From positions 310,001 through 374,000 of the forward strand of contig NZ_LN879467.1 of NCBI RefSeq assembly GCF_001403635.1: 64,000 bases of DNA, given 5' to 3'. The position numbers and the translations under genes are program-made. The notes below the pieces were generated by a model that saw nothing but the letters and a program-made list of their open reading frames with translations, made no database searches and had not been told where the DNA came from. This DNA is from Clostridium massiliamazoniense (GTDB lineage Bacteria > Bacillota > Clostridia > Clostridiales > Clostridiaceae). Positions 18,752 to 28,980 of this stretch are shown piece by piece; positions within the stretch are counted from its first letter, which is position 1; each line of letters begins with the position of its first letter.

Positions 18752-21700
18752 ATTTTCTTTTGGCTTAATTAAAGATAATCCATCTTTAGTTATATAAATA
18801 GTTGTTGGCTTTTTAATATCATATTGACTTATACCCTGTGGTGTCATAATTTTATTAATTGATAATTGTGATGATGCTTTATATTCTATTATGAACTTAT
18901 CACCAACTTTAAAATCAACATTATTAAATGTATTAGTTAAATCACTTCCTATATATACTCCACCATTAGCGGTAAATGATTTTATAACCTGTCCATCTTT
19001 ATTTTCTAAGATTAACTTAAATGCTTCTCCTGATAAATAAGGATTAACTTCACTCCATCCACCTTGTACTTGAATTTTATAATTTTCATAATTAAACTTA
19101 ATAGCACCTAAAGGTTGTTTCCAAACATTATTTATAGTTAAAGTAGAATTAACTCCATATATTTGTGTAGTTTCATTAATTAAAGTTCTTGAACCTATAC
19201 TATCTTTATAAATAACCTTTTCTCCAACTTGAAGATTTTCAGGCAATTTCATACTTACCTTACCATCTGCACCAACATTCTCTTTATAAGTTTTATTACC
19301 AATTGTAAGTTCAACTTGAGAACCTGATATAGCATTTAAATCAAGGGTCTTTGTGTTTGTTGTTATATCTAAAGTAGGTTTTTGCACATATTCTAACCCA
19401 TATTTAGTAACAACAATATTCCATTCTTGAAGATCATCTGCAATTGTTGGTTTTAAGTTACCTTTATTCTTATTCATCTCACTATAATTCACTGCTATTT
19501 CAGTATTAGATGTAGGTGCATCAAATGTAATTATAGTACCTATTGGGAGCTTCTTTTGTTGTAGAAATTCTTTTGCCTCATTAAAATTACTATGTTGATA
19601 TATATCCTCTTTAAATATTACTTTACCTTCAGGATTACTTACTTTCATATTCATGAAGTATTGATTTCCTTTAGCTTCCCAATCTGGATTTCCACCAGTT
19701 GATACAAAATTTATTGTTCCTTCTGGAGTCATACTTAATACAGCTAAAGTTCCCCCAGCACCGTTATTAGATACTACACTAAAGGATTTATTATTTTCAA
19801 TGAAAGCTTTACTAAGAGATAATACTGATACATAACCTTTTGTTTTTTCAGGTGTCTCTGCATATATTTTAGCTATACTACTCTCACCTTTAGGGAATGA
19901 TATAGTAAATTTACCTGCACTATTACAAGTTGTTGTATAATCTTTTCCATCATATTGAACTATAACCTTTGAATTTGGATTAACTAGCCCTTTAATAATA
20001 TAACTATTATTCACCAATTGAGGAGTAAGTATTGTTACAGGCACACTCATATTTCTGTACTTATTAAAATAATCCTCTTTAGGAACTAAATTAGTCGTAT
20101 TTGTTGAATTATCAATAACATATTTTATTAAGTTTTGATTTTCTATCTTATATCCCCACATTTCTAATGATGGAATTATATTTGTATGATATATTTTTGC
20201 CATAGCATAAGCTAAAAAATCTATTCCTTTATAAGGCAATGTATTGTTATACCATTCTGATCTATATAAATCATCTGTTTTAGCCATATAATCAGGAAAA
20301 TATTGTTTTAATAATGTAAAATAATATAATCCTTCACTAAACTGTTGTAGATAATTAGTTGGAAAATCACCGTTAAGATATCCTTCAAATATTGGGCCTA
20401 TATTTTTATCAACATCTTTTGGATTTAACCCATTATAAAGCCAACTTGTTTTTCCCTGAATTCTTAACTGAGTTTCTTGAGTATACATATTTGAATATAC
20501 TTCACAATGCAAGTAACTATCAGCCCAAATTGGATCAAAAATATGTCCTACTTCATGGAACATTATCCAACCTGGAGTAGTAAGGCCTATCTTAAACATA
20601 CCTGGAATAGCGCTTGTTCCTCCACTGCCAGTCCACCAACCATCTCCATTATCAGAAGTGTAAGTAGTTACATAAAAGAAGTTTGTATGAAACTTATCTA
20701 ATTGACTAGTAGCATTTTGAGATAATCCATTTAACTCATTATCACTTATGAAAGCTTCATTATACCAATTTACTGTATTTTGAGCATTAAATGTAGTTGG
20801 TAATGACTCTCCTACATTAGGAATATATATTCTAACATGATCTCCTATTATAATTGCTCCATGGTCTATATTAGAAGGACTGAATATTTCTTTATTAAAG
20901 GTTGCCTCATTACTAGTTGCTTCTGAATCTATTTTGACGAATCCTCTATTATCAAAAACAGGAATAGATCTATAATATCCACTTTGAACTTTTACATTTA
21001 CTTTAAAGTTAAATTTGCTAGCTTGATTTCCATCATAATCAACATTTCCAGTATCTACTATTAAGGCCCCACTTTCAGGAACATTAACAACTGTTGGCGT
21101 ATTAACATTTACAGTAGTTAAGTACTGTCTTTTAACTCCATTATTAAAATAAATTGCAGCCTTTTCTTTTATATCACCTTTTATATCTATTAATACCTTT
21201 GCCTTCCCTGAAAATTGCAGTGGAATTGGTTCATAAGATGTTAATGTCATATCATCACCTTTTAAGGCTACTTTACTTGATGGTGAAAAACTCGCATACC
21301 TAAACATATTATAAGAAAATTCTTTAAGAGAATTAGAATATGCACTATATACTGTAACTGGTAGTGTCTTCATATTTCCTTTTATAACCGTTACAGTTAT
21401 AGGTGTCCCTACAGTTATATCACTAGGTACTTTAAATATAAATTGCCCCTTTGAATTAGTCTTATAATCATAATCCTTACCATTTATTTTTATAGTTACT
21501 CTAGCATTAGCATATGAATTAATAGTCAATTTATTTCCTGACACACTAATACTTGGTTGATTAACCTCAAGAAGTCCATCCTTTGTTATTTTTAATACTA
21601 TAGTTTTGTTTATTTCATAATTTTTCTGATTATTGAAATTGGATATACTTATCTTTGAAGAACTATTGTATTTTATTTTTATATAGTCCCCATAAGAATA

Positions 21701-22325
21701 TTTTAAATTATTTAAGGTGTTATATAAATTTTGCTCTGGATATTCATCTCCATTTACTTGTATACTCTTTATTAATTCAGCATTGTTTTTATATAAGCTA
21801 ATAGAAAAAGCATCCTTATTTTTTGCTAAATATGGATTAACCATAGTCCATCCTTTTATAAATTCTATTTCTGATGTTATTGGATTAAATTTTAAAGCAC
21901 CAATATTTTCATTCCAAACGTTATTTATAGTTATAACATTATTTAAAATTTTATATACATTTGGATTTGGTGTTACCTCTATACTCTCACTTACTTCATT
22001 ATGTGGAGCTACTACTATATTAGTTCCTGGCATAATTGAAGATGGTAAAGTTACCTTAAAAGCACCACTACTTCCAGATATAGTACTATAAGATTTATTT
22101 CCTACCCATAATGTAACCAAAGTATTAGGAGTGGTCTCCCCTGTTACTACTGTATTATTTCCATTATAATAAGCTCCAAGGTTACTTACACTATCATTAT
22201 TTAACTTCTTAAGACCATTTCTTGTAATTATATAATTTATCTCTTTTCTACTTTCAACTCCATCAACCTCTAAATGTGCATTACTTCTACTTATTATATT
22301 AATTATATCACCATAATTAAACTTT

Positions 22326-22721
22326 TTATTTCCTAATTGCTTGATTTACTTCTTCATATGGATAAGACCCACCAGCAAAGTTTTGATTATATATAATTTT
22401 CCCATTAGAATTAGTTATATTAACTGTTAATGAATTATTTCCAGTATAATAAGGATTTAAGTAATTTCCACCATTTGAAATTTCAAAAGTATTATCCTTA
22501 TTAAACCCTATATTAAAAACTGGATAATTCCATACATTAGTAATTTTTATTTGTTCAGTATAAAGATTATTATTTTCTGTAGATTCTGATATATTCTTTG
22601 TTGAGTTAGTTAATAATATATTATTTTGTCCAATATGAGTAACTGGTGAAATCATAGATGCCATAGTAGTAACTGTTACCAAAGTTAATGTTTTTTTTCT
22701 TTTATTCATTAAAGCCTCCAT
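22326..22721 (-). CDS. N-terminal open fragment of the broken M60 protease
   Basis: This frame encodes the signal peptide and most of the first mucin-binding-like module (ITNVWNYPVFNIGFNKDN, then LNPYYTGNNSLTVNIT and GGSYPYEEVNQAI), then ends at a TAA created by the frameshift. Homologous positions in the second and third modules (YPEQNLYNTLNNLKYSYGD and GSDLTNTFNNVDFKVGD) show that the protein should go on with NKKFNYGD, which is present in the next frame. The frame opens at 22721, but the ribosome-binding site favours ATG 22709. As it stands it could yield only a secreted peptide of about 125 residues. Confidence 0.8.
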   Translation of the reverse strand: MEALMNKRKKTLTLVTVTTMASMISPVTHIGQNNILLTNSTKNISESTENNNLYTEQIKITNVWNYPVFNIGFNKDNTFEISNGGNYLNPYYTGNNSLTVNITNSNGKIIYNQNFAGGSYPYEEVNQAIRK

Positions 22722-22956
22722 CTTTAGTTGTTATTTGATTTGTACCTTATTAATTATTAATAAGGTAGAATTATTATCATATTATTCAGATTTAAAGATT
22801 TTTATATTTTCTTTATCTAAATTTTTAATTTTGTTAATTTTACGTTAATTTTATGTTAATTTTTTATTTTTTTCTTATTATAATATATCTTTTTCATAAG
22901 TTATTTAAAAAAGTATTACAAAGCAATCTATAAAGTACCTGATAAAAAGAAAAAAA

Positions 22957-22996
22957 GAGTATCTCTAAAGAAAATAAAAATTTCTTTAGGACACTC
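22957..22996. terminator. Terminator of the 164-residue protein gene
   Basis: Arms GAGTATCTCTAAAGAAA and TTTCTTTAGGACACTC with a 7-base A-rich loop, preceded by AAAAAA on +, giving a T-run on the minus transcript. Confidence 0.85.
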
Positions 22997-23015
22997 CATA
23001 TTTAATATTTAATTG

Positions 23016-23056
23016 CTGGTCTTTAATTAAATTCTACCTGAATTAAGTCTTAGTTT
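23016..23056 (-). repeat. Dispersed intergenic repeat, copy D (head stub)
   Basis: On the minus strand AAACTAAGACTTAATTCAGG is the conserved 5' head of the repeat family, then the match decays. It overlaps the 3' end of the 164-residue gene. Confidence 0.6.
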
Positions 23057-23544
23057 ATTTCATCTAAAATTTCTACTATCATAGATGGGTCTGGTGATAA
23101 TTTAAATCCTGATATTTCTGTAGCCACTGAAATTGCTGTACTATAATTATTGTTTCCTATATTAAATTTTATATTTGTTCCATTATTATTGAAAATAAGT
23201 TTTTTATTTTCTAAATCACAACTTAAATTTTGACCCTTTCTATAAATTATAATTGGATTTAAACTTTTTGTAGCTTTATAAAGATTTATTATTGGATATT
23301 CTCTCTTAAGTTCTAAACTATAAACAAGTTCTTCTACTGATTTATATGCAAAATTTATATTTCCACCATCAAATTCATAATCAAGGTTTCTTATATCCCC
23401 TGTTTCTAAAGCACTTAATATTGTATTTCTTAACTTTTCATCTGAACTATCTCTGTTTACTATATCTATTAAATCAAATTTTTCTCCTGCCTTAAGAGCA
23501 GTTATTACTTTTTCAAACTTGCTTATTCTCACTTTATCTTCCAT
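23050..23544 (-). CDS. Hypothetical cytoplasmic protein, 164 aa
   Basis: Not recognised. The protein has no signal peptide or membrane helix. The N-terminal half is alpha-helical and charged (KFEKVITALKAGEKFDLIDI), and the C-terminal half is beta-rich with Asn-rich turns (NNNGTNIKFNIGNNNYSTAI). AAGGAG precedes ATG and codon use matches its neighbours, so it is probably real. It forms a single-gene unit with its own terminator (22957-22996). Confidence 0.7.
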   Translation of the reverse strand: MEDKVRISKFEKVITALKAGEKFDLIDIVNRDSSDEKLRNTILSALETGDIRNLDYEFDGGNINFAYKSVEELVYSLELKREYPIINLYKATKSLNPIIIYRKGQNLSCDLENKKLIFNNNGTNIKFNIGNNNYSTAISVATEISGFKLSPDPSMIVEILDEIN

Positions 23545-23738
23545 TTTAAAATCTCCTTAGTATTTATGTAATTCTTATATCAATATACTATCTTTTAATA
23601 ACATATGCAAACTCCCCTTCTCTACACCTTTTTTAATATAGTTACAAATATGTAATTTTTTATATATAGCACCTTTTAAATTCATATTATGTTAAAATAT
23701 AGTATCTGTGTAAAAATATCAATATTATTGGAGGTTTT

Positions 23739-24833
23739 ATGATTATTAATTATGCAATTATTTTTTCTATATTACTTATAGTATTTTATTTAATAACTAC
23801 TATATTCTCTTATTTTAAAAGCAAAAAATCAGGAAAAATCTTTAACTTTCCTAGAAAAATTGTAGAATTCTTTTTCTTACTTTATTTTATAGCAATTATT
23901 TATTTCACTATGGGAAACACCTATGGCTATTCAGTACTTACTCCCATTCATTTTGGTGAAAATTTTTATATTAATCTAATTCCTCTAAAAGAAACTATTT
24001 TAATGTTTCAACAGGACTTAGGAACTGCACTTTATAACGTTTTGGGAAATACTATAATGTTTATCCCCCTAGGTATTTTTATTCCATTTTTATATAGAAA
24101 AAAATTAAATATTTTACATATAACCCTTTATGGATCTTTCTGTTCTCTTTTAATAGAACTAAGCCAAATCTTTACTGGATTACGTTCCTTTGATATAGAT
24201 GATATCATAATTAATACTATTGGTTCTGTTATTGGTTTTTTAATTTATAGAACTATTATTTCCTTTAATAGTAACTCTAAATTAAAGGATTTATTATTTA
24301 ATATTTCTAGTAATAAATCTATATTAAGAGAAATAGTTCTTATTACTGTTCCTATGTTACTTTTAATAAATACCTCAATTTATTTTTCTAGATATAGCTT
24401 TTTTAAATCAAGAGCTGTAGATAAAAATAATATAGTTCAAGTGTTTAAAGAAAAGGGAAATTCCATAGTTAAAAGTAATCAAATAGGTGATGCTCATTAT
24501 TATCTTTCTAAAAATAATGATAATAACTTTATCCTTTCACAATATGAATATCAGTTAGACTACTTTATAGAAAATTATGAAAATCTTATTTTAGATGATA
24601 ACCTCACTTTAAATGATAATAAAGGTAATAAATTAATCTTAGAATCTATTGAATTTGCTTCTAATAAAGTTAAAACTATGCTTATTTATGGTGAATTACT
24701 TAGTGATAAAATCTTAAAAATAAAACATAATGGAAAAGAACAATCTGTAGCCTTAAAAGCTGGTTATTATTTAGATACTATAGATGTATCAGCTCTTCAT
24801 ATTGATGATGAATTTGAAAGCTACTTTGAATAG
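23739..24833 (+). CDS. VanZ-like membrane protein
   Basis: A 364-residue protein. The first 210 residues hold about five membrane segments and the VanZ-like core: YINLIPLKETILMFQ, NVLGNTIMFIPLGIFIPFLY, then LIELSQIFTGLRSFDIDDII, the conserved acidic block of the family. A further membrane segment near residue 205 is followed by about 140 extracytoplasmic residues. VanZ-type proteins are linked with cell-envelope resistance, but the activity of this member is unknown. GGAGG lies 5 nt before ATG. It is followed by the palindromic element. Confidence 0.82.
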   Translation: MIINYAIIFSILLIVFYLITTIFSYFKSKKSGKIFNFPRKIVEFFFLLYFIAIIYFTMGNTYGYSVLTPIHFGENFYINLIPLKETILMFQQDLGTALYNVLGNTIMFIPLGIFIPFLYRKKLNILHITLYGSFCSLLIELSQIFTGLRSFDIDDIIINTIGSVIGFLIYRTIISFNSNSKLKDLLFNISSNKSILREIVLITVPMLLLINTSIYFSRYSFFKSRAVDKNNIVQVFKEKGNSIVKSNQIGDAHYYLSKNNDNNFILSQYEYQLDYFIENYENLILDDNLTLNDNKGNKLILESIEFASNKVKTMLIYGELLSDKILKIKHNGKEQSVALKAGYYLDTIDVSALHIDDEFESYFE

Positions 24834-24891
24834 GAATTGATCTGTATCAAATCAGCACCTTAATTTTATATTATTTCTTCATCTGCCGAAA

Positions 24892-25084
24892 TAGCTATAT
24901 AGGTACAAAATGCTGTGACCATTGAACTAGTACTAGAAGCTCTTTATTTTTGAACAATAGTTTCGTAAAAAAATTTCCATTGTTTGAACAAAGTGAGTTT
25001 GGAAATTTTAGAAACTGTTGTAGAAAAAATATTAGAGCTTCTTTACGTAGGTGAGTGGTCACAAATGGTGAACCTATATAGCTA
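24892..25084. repeat. 193-bp long palindromic element (MITE-like or structured RNA)
   Basis: Outer arms TAGCTATATAGGT (24892-24904) and ACCTATATAGCTA (25072-25084) are perfect complements. TGACCA pairs with TGGTCA inside them. Then AGAAGCTCT (24935-24943) pairs with AGAGCTTCT (25034-25042), and GTTTC...AATTTCC pairs with GGAAATTTTAGAAAC. Only a loop of about 20 bases near 24985-25005 is unpaired. The minus-strand frame through it (24895-25113) is not credible as a protein. One arm recurs at 3598-3656. Confidence 0.8.
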
Positions 25085-25094
25085 GATAAAAGGC

Positions 25095-25130
25095 AGAGAG
25101 GATGTACCTGCAATTTGATACATCCTCTCT
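25095..25130. terminator. Bidirectional terminator
   Basis: Perfect arms AGAGAGGATGTA and TACATCCTCTCT with a 12-base loop. It sits against the 3' end of the acetyltransferase gene and ends the VanZ/palindrome side as well. Confidence 0.9.
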
Positions 25131-25131
25131 T

Positions 25132-25653
25132 CTATTCAAAAAATTCTTTTGCATATATTATGATTCCTGAAACTTCATCTAATGAGTTTTCTTTTAACTG
25201 AAGCACCATAAGAGCTTCTTCTGGTACTTCAAAAGGTGCTTTTACTCCATATTTACTTGACCTTTCAAAACCAAATTTCGGATAATAGTGGTGGTGTCCA
25301 AGCACTACAATTGATTCATAACCTAAATTTTTTGCCTTCTTAATTCCTTCATTAACAAGTTCACTACCTATACCTTTCCTTTGATATTCTGGTAATACTG
25401 ATAAAGGAGCTAAAACTAAGGTTCTAAATTCTTTATCTTCATTCTTTATTTTCCCTTCAGTAAAAAGACAATGTCCTACTATTTCCCCCTCTAATTCTGC
25501 CACTATAGATAACTCTTTAATAAAACTTTCACTACCTCTTAACTTATTTACTAATATATGTTCTGTTTTATCACTAAATTCTGCCTCTTCAAAAGCTTTT
25601 TTAACTATTACTTCTACCTTTTCATAGTCCTTCTCTAATTCTACTCTTATCAT
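25132..25653 (-). CDS. GNAT family N-acetyltransferase
   Basis: A 173-residue acetyl-CoA-dependent acyltransferase. The pyrophosphate-binding block is VLPEYQRKGIGSELVNEGIK (about residues 83-102), followed by the family beta strand SIVVLGHHHYYPKFGFER. The HHYYPKFGF segment is characteristic of the YhbS-like GNAT subgroup. Substrate unknown. AAGGGG lies before ATG. Monocistronic. Confidence 0.9.
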   Translation of the reverse strand: MIRVELEKDYEKVEVIVKKAFEEAEFSDKTEHILVNKLRGSESFIKELSIVAELEGEIVGHCLFTEGKIKNEDKEFRTLVLAPLSVLPEYQRKGIGSELVNEGIKKAKNLGYESIVVLGHHHYYPKFGFERSSKYGVKAPFEVPEEALMVLQLKENSLDEVSGIIIYAKEFFE

Positions 25654-26032
25654 TTATTATTCCCCTTAAATATGTACTATAAAATTCTATTAATTAAACA
25701 TATAATATCACAGTTTATATACTCTTTTTTAATTTAATAGATTAATTAATAATTTATACATACTTTTTAAAGATTACTTCCTATAATTTTAAATATAATT
25801 AATAAATTTTTCTTACTTTTCTTATATTAACTTAAAAATACACTATTTTACTCTATGTTATTGTTAATTATGAACAAATTTACTTTTTAAATTTTAATTA
25901 TCTTTTACATTTGTTAATAATTCTTTTGTAATAAATAATTTAAAAAAAGTCTACGGCTTTCTTCTCCTCATGATGTTAAAATTAACTTATATTAATACCA
26001 GAAGAAAAATAAAGAAATTAACTGGGGGTAAC
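25654..26032. other. AT-rich intergenic region
   Basis: No gene or repeat seen. It holds the promoters of the acetyltransferase (minus strand) and of the DUF5412 protein (plus strand), which I cannot place with confidence. Confidence 0.4.
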
Positions 26033-26410
26033 ATGAAGAAGAAAAAGAAAATACTTTTATATTCAGCTCCAATTGCACTTATTTTAATTACAATGGCAAT
26101 ATACTTTACAGTAACTACATATATTAATAACCTACACTTATTACCAGAAGGAAAATTTTTAACAGAATCAGTCTCCCCTGATGGTAAATATACAGTTAAA
26201 GCCTATTTGTGCACTGGAAATGTAGATACTGATGTGTCTATTAGAGGTGAATTGATTAACAACAATAATAAGAAGAAAAGAAACATCTATTGGGACCATA
26301 AAATTTATGATGCAAATATAATTTGGAATACTGACAATAGTGTACTTATAAATGCTCATAAAATAAATTTACAAAATGGAAAATACAATTGGAGAGTAGA
26401 TAAATATTAA
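26033..26410 (+). CDS. DUF5412 family membrane-anchored protein
   Basis: About 125 residues from ATG 26033, which follows GGGGG with good spacing; the upstream in-frame ATG at 25970 lacks a ribosome-binding site. One N-terminal helix (ILLYSAPIALILITMAIYF) is followed by an extracytoplasmic domain with LPEGKFLTESVSPDGKYTVK, IRGELINNN and a Trp-rich stretch (IYWDHKIYDANIIWN), which match the DUF5412 pattern I know from Firmicutes. Function unknown. Terminator at 26449-26493. Confidence 0.78.
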   Translation: MKKKKKILLYSAPIALILITMAIYFTVTTYINNLHLLPEGKFLTESVSPDGKYTVKAYLCTGNVDTDVSIRGELINNNNKKKRNIYWDHKIYDANIIWNTDNSVLINAHKINLQNGKYNWRVDKY

Positions 26411-26448
26411 GACAATAGTAATTATTACTTTTATAAAAATTCTAAATA

Positions 26449-26493
26449 AAAGGAGTATCTCTAAAGATTTAAACAACCTTAAGATACTCCTTT
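26449..26493. terminator. Terminator after the DUF5412 gene
   Basis: Perfect arms AAAGGAGTATCT and AGATACTCCTTT. Similar in sequence to the hairpin at 22957-22996. Confidence 0.85.
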
Positions 26494-26549
26494 ATCTGTT
26501 AACTAATACTTATAATACTTTAATCTTCTATAAATAATTACTTGTCCCT

Positions 26550-26612
26550 AAATAACTTCCATTAAAATTCAGCTATAATCAAAACTCTAGCTAAATTAAA
26601 TCTGAGTTTACT
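26550..26612 (-). repeat. Dispersed intergenic repeat, copy E (head)
   Basis: On the minus strand AAACTCAGATTTAATTTAGC, TAGAGTTTTGATTATAGC, then TGAATTTT: the hairpin head of the repeat family, closest to copy G. It abuts the MutS-like gene's stop codon. Confidence 0.65.
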
Positions 26613-28223
26613 TTATTCATACTCTTTTACTCTTAATTCTGCCATATCTGTTATTTCCTTTGGATATCCAACATATTTAAGTAACTTTATAGCATTTCCT
26701 TTCTTTAAGATACCTCTTTTTAATTTATAATCAAAACTTAGCCCTGTTTTTTCACTGACATTTTCACTAAAATAATAAAAATCATGACTTTCCTCTAAAA
26801 GATTTGTTAGCTCTCTATCATGAGTCGCAACCAATGATATGGAATTTCTTCTTTGAATATATCTCAAGATTTCCTCTGATGCAGCTATTCTCTCTACAGG
26901 ATTTGTTCCTCTAAAAATCTCATCAATTAAGCAAAATACTGGTCTTTCTTTCTCTAATTCTTTTATTATTCTAAGTAATGCTTCTGCTTCTGCTAGATAA
27001 TAACTTTTTCCATTGCTTACGTCATCTTCTGGACTTATTGAACTTACCAAATTGAAAAAAGGTGCTTCATATTCTTTTGCTATGGCAAAATTAAAACTTT
27101 GTGCGAAAATAATATTAATTCCAAGCATTCTTAAAAATGTAGATTTACCCGACATATTAGTTCCAGTTATAACAATACCTTTTTTATCTATGTTTATTGA
27201 ATTTCCTACTGCTTTTTCAACTAAAGGATGTATTCCTTCTACTATTTTAAAAGAAGTTTCATCTATGAATTTAGGTATAGTAACTTCCTCTTCTATACTA
27301 TCTAAATAGGATGCTATAGCAATTAAAGCATCTACTTCTCCAAGTTTTTCATACAATATTTTTATAGGTTCTTGATAATCTTTATATCTTCTAGCTACTT
27401 TATAATAAGCTATTTCAACATCAAAGGTTGTTTGTCCAAAAGCTTCTTTAAAAGCATCTCTAGCTAAATTAAGAAGATTTAATGCATCAATTCCCTCATT
27501 TCTACTTACAGATCTAAAGCTTCTTTGTTCTTTTTTTAATATATCTATTGACTTTTCTATATCATCTCTATATTCATCTAAAATTCTACAATCTAATTTT
27601 AATATTTTTTTTCCAGCCTTAATCATATGACCTACATAAGCTATTGCTTCCATAGGTTGCTTTTCAATTAATCGCTTTCTTTCCATACTAGAAATAACAC
27701 CATTTATAACTAAATTTACTACAAAAAATATAATGAAGGCAATATTAAAAAATGAAAGTAAAATAAATATAATAGGTAAAACTCTTCCAAGAAAAGTGAA
27801 TAAAATTCTCTTATGCTCTTCAACTTCTAAATCATTAGAGATAAAACTTATTACTTGTGCATTTCTATCTTTACTTAAGTCAAATAACTGTCCTTGAATT
27901 TTAATTCTGTTTGCTTCATCATTTTTTATACTCTTTATAAGATTTAATCTCTTATTTAATTCTTCTTTATTTGCTAAAGGAGTTCTAAGCATATTGTAAA
28001 GCATAGATTCTCCTGCTGAGCTATAAGTTCTATCAATAAGTTTATAAACTTCATCCATTGATAAATCATCCCAGCTTTGATCATCAACTACATATTCCTT
28101 ATTACTAGAAAATACATCATAATATTTTCTTATATATTTAAACTCTCTCTTTTTACCCGGTCCATCTGGCCATGCTGTTCTCACATAATGTTCAAAATCC
28201 TTTGTTTTATTTATTATTCCCAT
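26613..28223 (-). CDS. MutS-related ATPase with two membrane segments
   Basis: A 536-residue protein. The C-terminal MutS-type ATPase domain (about 335-530) has Walker A GTNMSGKST, Walker B CLIDEIFRGTN and switch ATHDRELT. Residues about 60-140 carry the MutS clamp-like helices, interrupted at about 135-175 by two hydrophobic segments (ILFTFLGRVLPIIFILLSFF). It lacks the mismatch-recognition domain of true MutS, so it is not the repair enzyme. Members of this membrane-associated group are usually annotated as MutS family DNA mismatch repair protein; real function unknown. AGGGGGG precedes ATG. Confidence 0.85.
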   Translation of the reverse strand: MGIINKTKDFEHYVRTAWPDGPGKKREFKYIRKYYDVFSSNKEYVVDDQSWDDLSMDEVYKLIDRTYSSAGESMLYNMLRTPLANKEELNKRLNLIKSIKNDEANRIKIQGQLFDLSKDRNAQVISFISNDLEVEEHKRILFTFLGRVLPIIFILLSFFNIAFIIFFVVNLVINGVISSMERKRLIEKQPMEAIAYVGHMIKAGKKILKLDCRILDEYRDDIEKSIDILKKEQRSFRSVSRNEGIDALNLLNLARDAFKEAFGQTTFDVEIAYYKVARRYKDYQEPIKILYEKLGEVDALIAIASYLDSIEEEVTIPKFIDETSFKIVEGIHPLVEKAVGNSINIDKKGIVITGTNMSGKSTFLRMLGINIIFAQSFNFAIAKEYEAPFFNLVSSISPEDDVSNGKSYYLAEAEALLRIIKELEKERPVFCLIDEIFRGTNPVERIAASEEILRYIQRRNSISLVATHDRELTNLLEESHDFYYFSENVSEKTGLSFDYKLKRGILKKGNAIKLLKYVGYPKEITDMAELRVKEYE

Positions 28224-28295
28224 AAAAAATTCCCCCCTAAAGAAATTTAAAGTGTTTTATATGATTTGAACTCATTTATTTTTAACAGAATTTCT

Positions 28296-28727
28296 CTAAT
28301 AATATAATAAAGTAAGAAATGTCATTACAACTAAAATTAACATACCCTTTGAACAGTTTTTGACCATTATAATACAATAATTCATATAGGTGAATATTAA
28401 TAATACTTCAATACTTAAAGCTTTCATCATTATGGTTGCTGAAAAATATTGCTTTTCCCTATTCTCTTCTGTTATTTCAACTGGATAATTATATAATTTA
28501 GGATATTTTGATAAAAGTAAGATCCCTCCCTCTAATATAATTCCAATACATACAGGAAAAAATTAAAAATTCTTTGTCATATAATCTTCAATTCTTCCCA
28601 TAGAATCAATATGATTAGGAATTTCACTAGGTAATTTACTCCAAGCAATAACAGTTCCACTTATTAATAAAATAAGAAATCCTATTATAATTACATCTAA
28701 AACTATACTTATTTTTTTATTCTCCAT
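28296..28727 (-). pseudogene. DUF1648 membrane protein with one premature stop
   Basis: AGGGAGATAG precedes ATG 28727. One frame runs 144 codons to the TAG at 28296-28298, interrupted only by TAA at codon 55 (28563-28565). Before the stop it encodes a membrane helix and LPSEIPNHIDSMGRIEDYM, the DUF1648 core. After it come FFPVCIGIILEGGILLLSKY and two more hydrophobic stretches. A Leu TTA to TAA change would explain the stop. It might be a sequencing or recent point mutation because the rest of the frame is intact. Confidence 0.65.
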
Positions 28728-28980
28728 AATCTATCTCCCTTATGATTATTAATGTACACAAGCACTTATTTTATAGTCCCCCATATATAGATTATCTTTG
28801 GAACAAAACATCTTAGATTTTTTCATATTATAATACTTTGCAATCTAAAGAAAAAAATGTTTGCTAACCTCCTTATAGTATATTTTAACATTTTTAAAAG
28901 TTATTTACTACTTGTTTTTTTAATGGTATTATTATATATAAGTTATACTAAACTATATTAAAGGAGTGTTTAAAACGTAT

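Larger units (their letters stand above)
16739..22721 (-). pseudogene. Sortase-anchored M60 metalloprotease with FIVAR repeats, broken by one extra base
   Basis: Start ATG 22709 (GGAGG 5 nt upstream) encodes a signal peptide (MNKRKKTLTLVTVTTMAS). After codon about 125 the frame stops at 22326. One base over, it continues without a start codon through 22120 to the stop at 16739. Repaired length is about 1990 residues. Order: carbohydrate/mucin-binding-like modules with the pattern NVWN...GFN...NPY near residues 55, 200 and 1050; the M60-type peptidase with HEVGH at 20543-20557 (about residue 718) followed by a downstream Glu (YLHCE); eight FIVAR modules (about 1320-1950); then LPHTG (16838-16852), a hydrophobic segment and FRKKK. 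Such proteases cleave mucin-type glycoproteins at the cell surface. Expected sequence AGGAATAAAAAG is AGGAAATAAAAAG here, a single A insertion. Confidence 0.88.

Noticed and set aside
16962-22091. Several + strand open frames within the M60 protease gene
   Set aside because: They are antisense shadows of a very AT-rich, Asn/Lys-rich gene; none has a fitting ribosome-binding site or protein-like pattern.
22326-22345. Programmed frameshift in the M60 protease gene
   Set aside because: There is no slippery heptamer with a downstream structure; comparison with the paralogous modules shows a simple extra A, so mutation or error is more likely.
24895-25113. Minus-strand open frame of 72 codons
   Set aside because: It lies inside the long palindromic element, has no ribosome-binding site and reads as the complement of the same repeat; the frame is a by-product of the palindrome.
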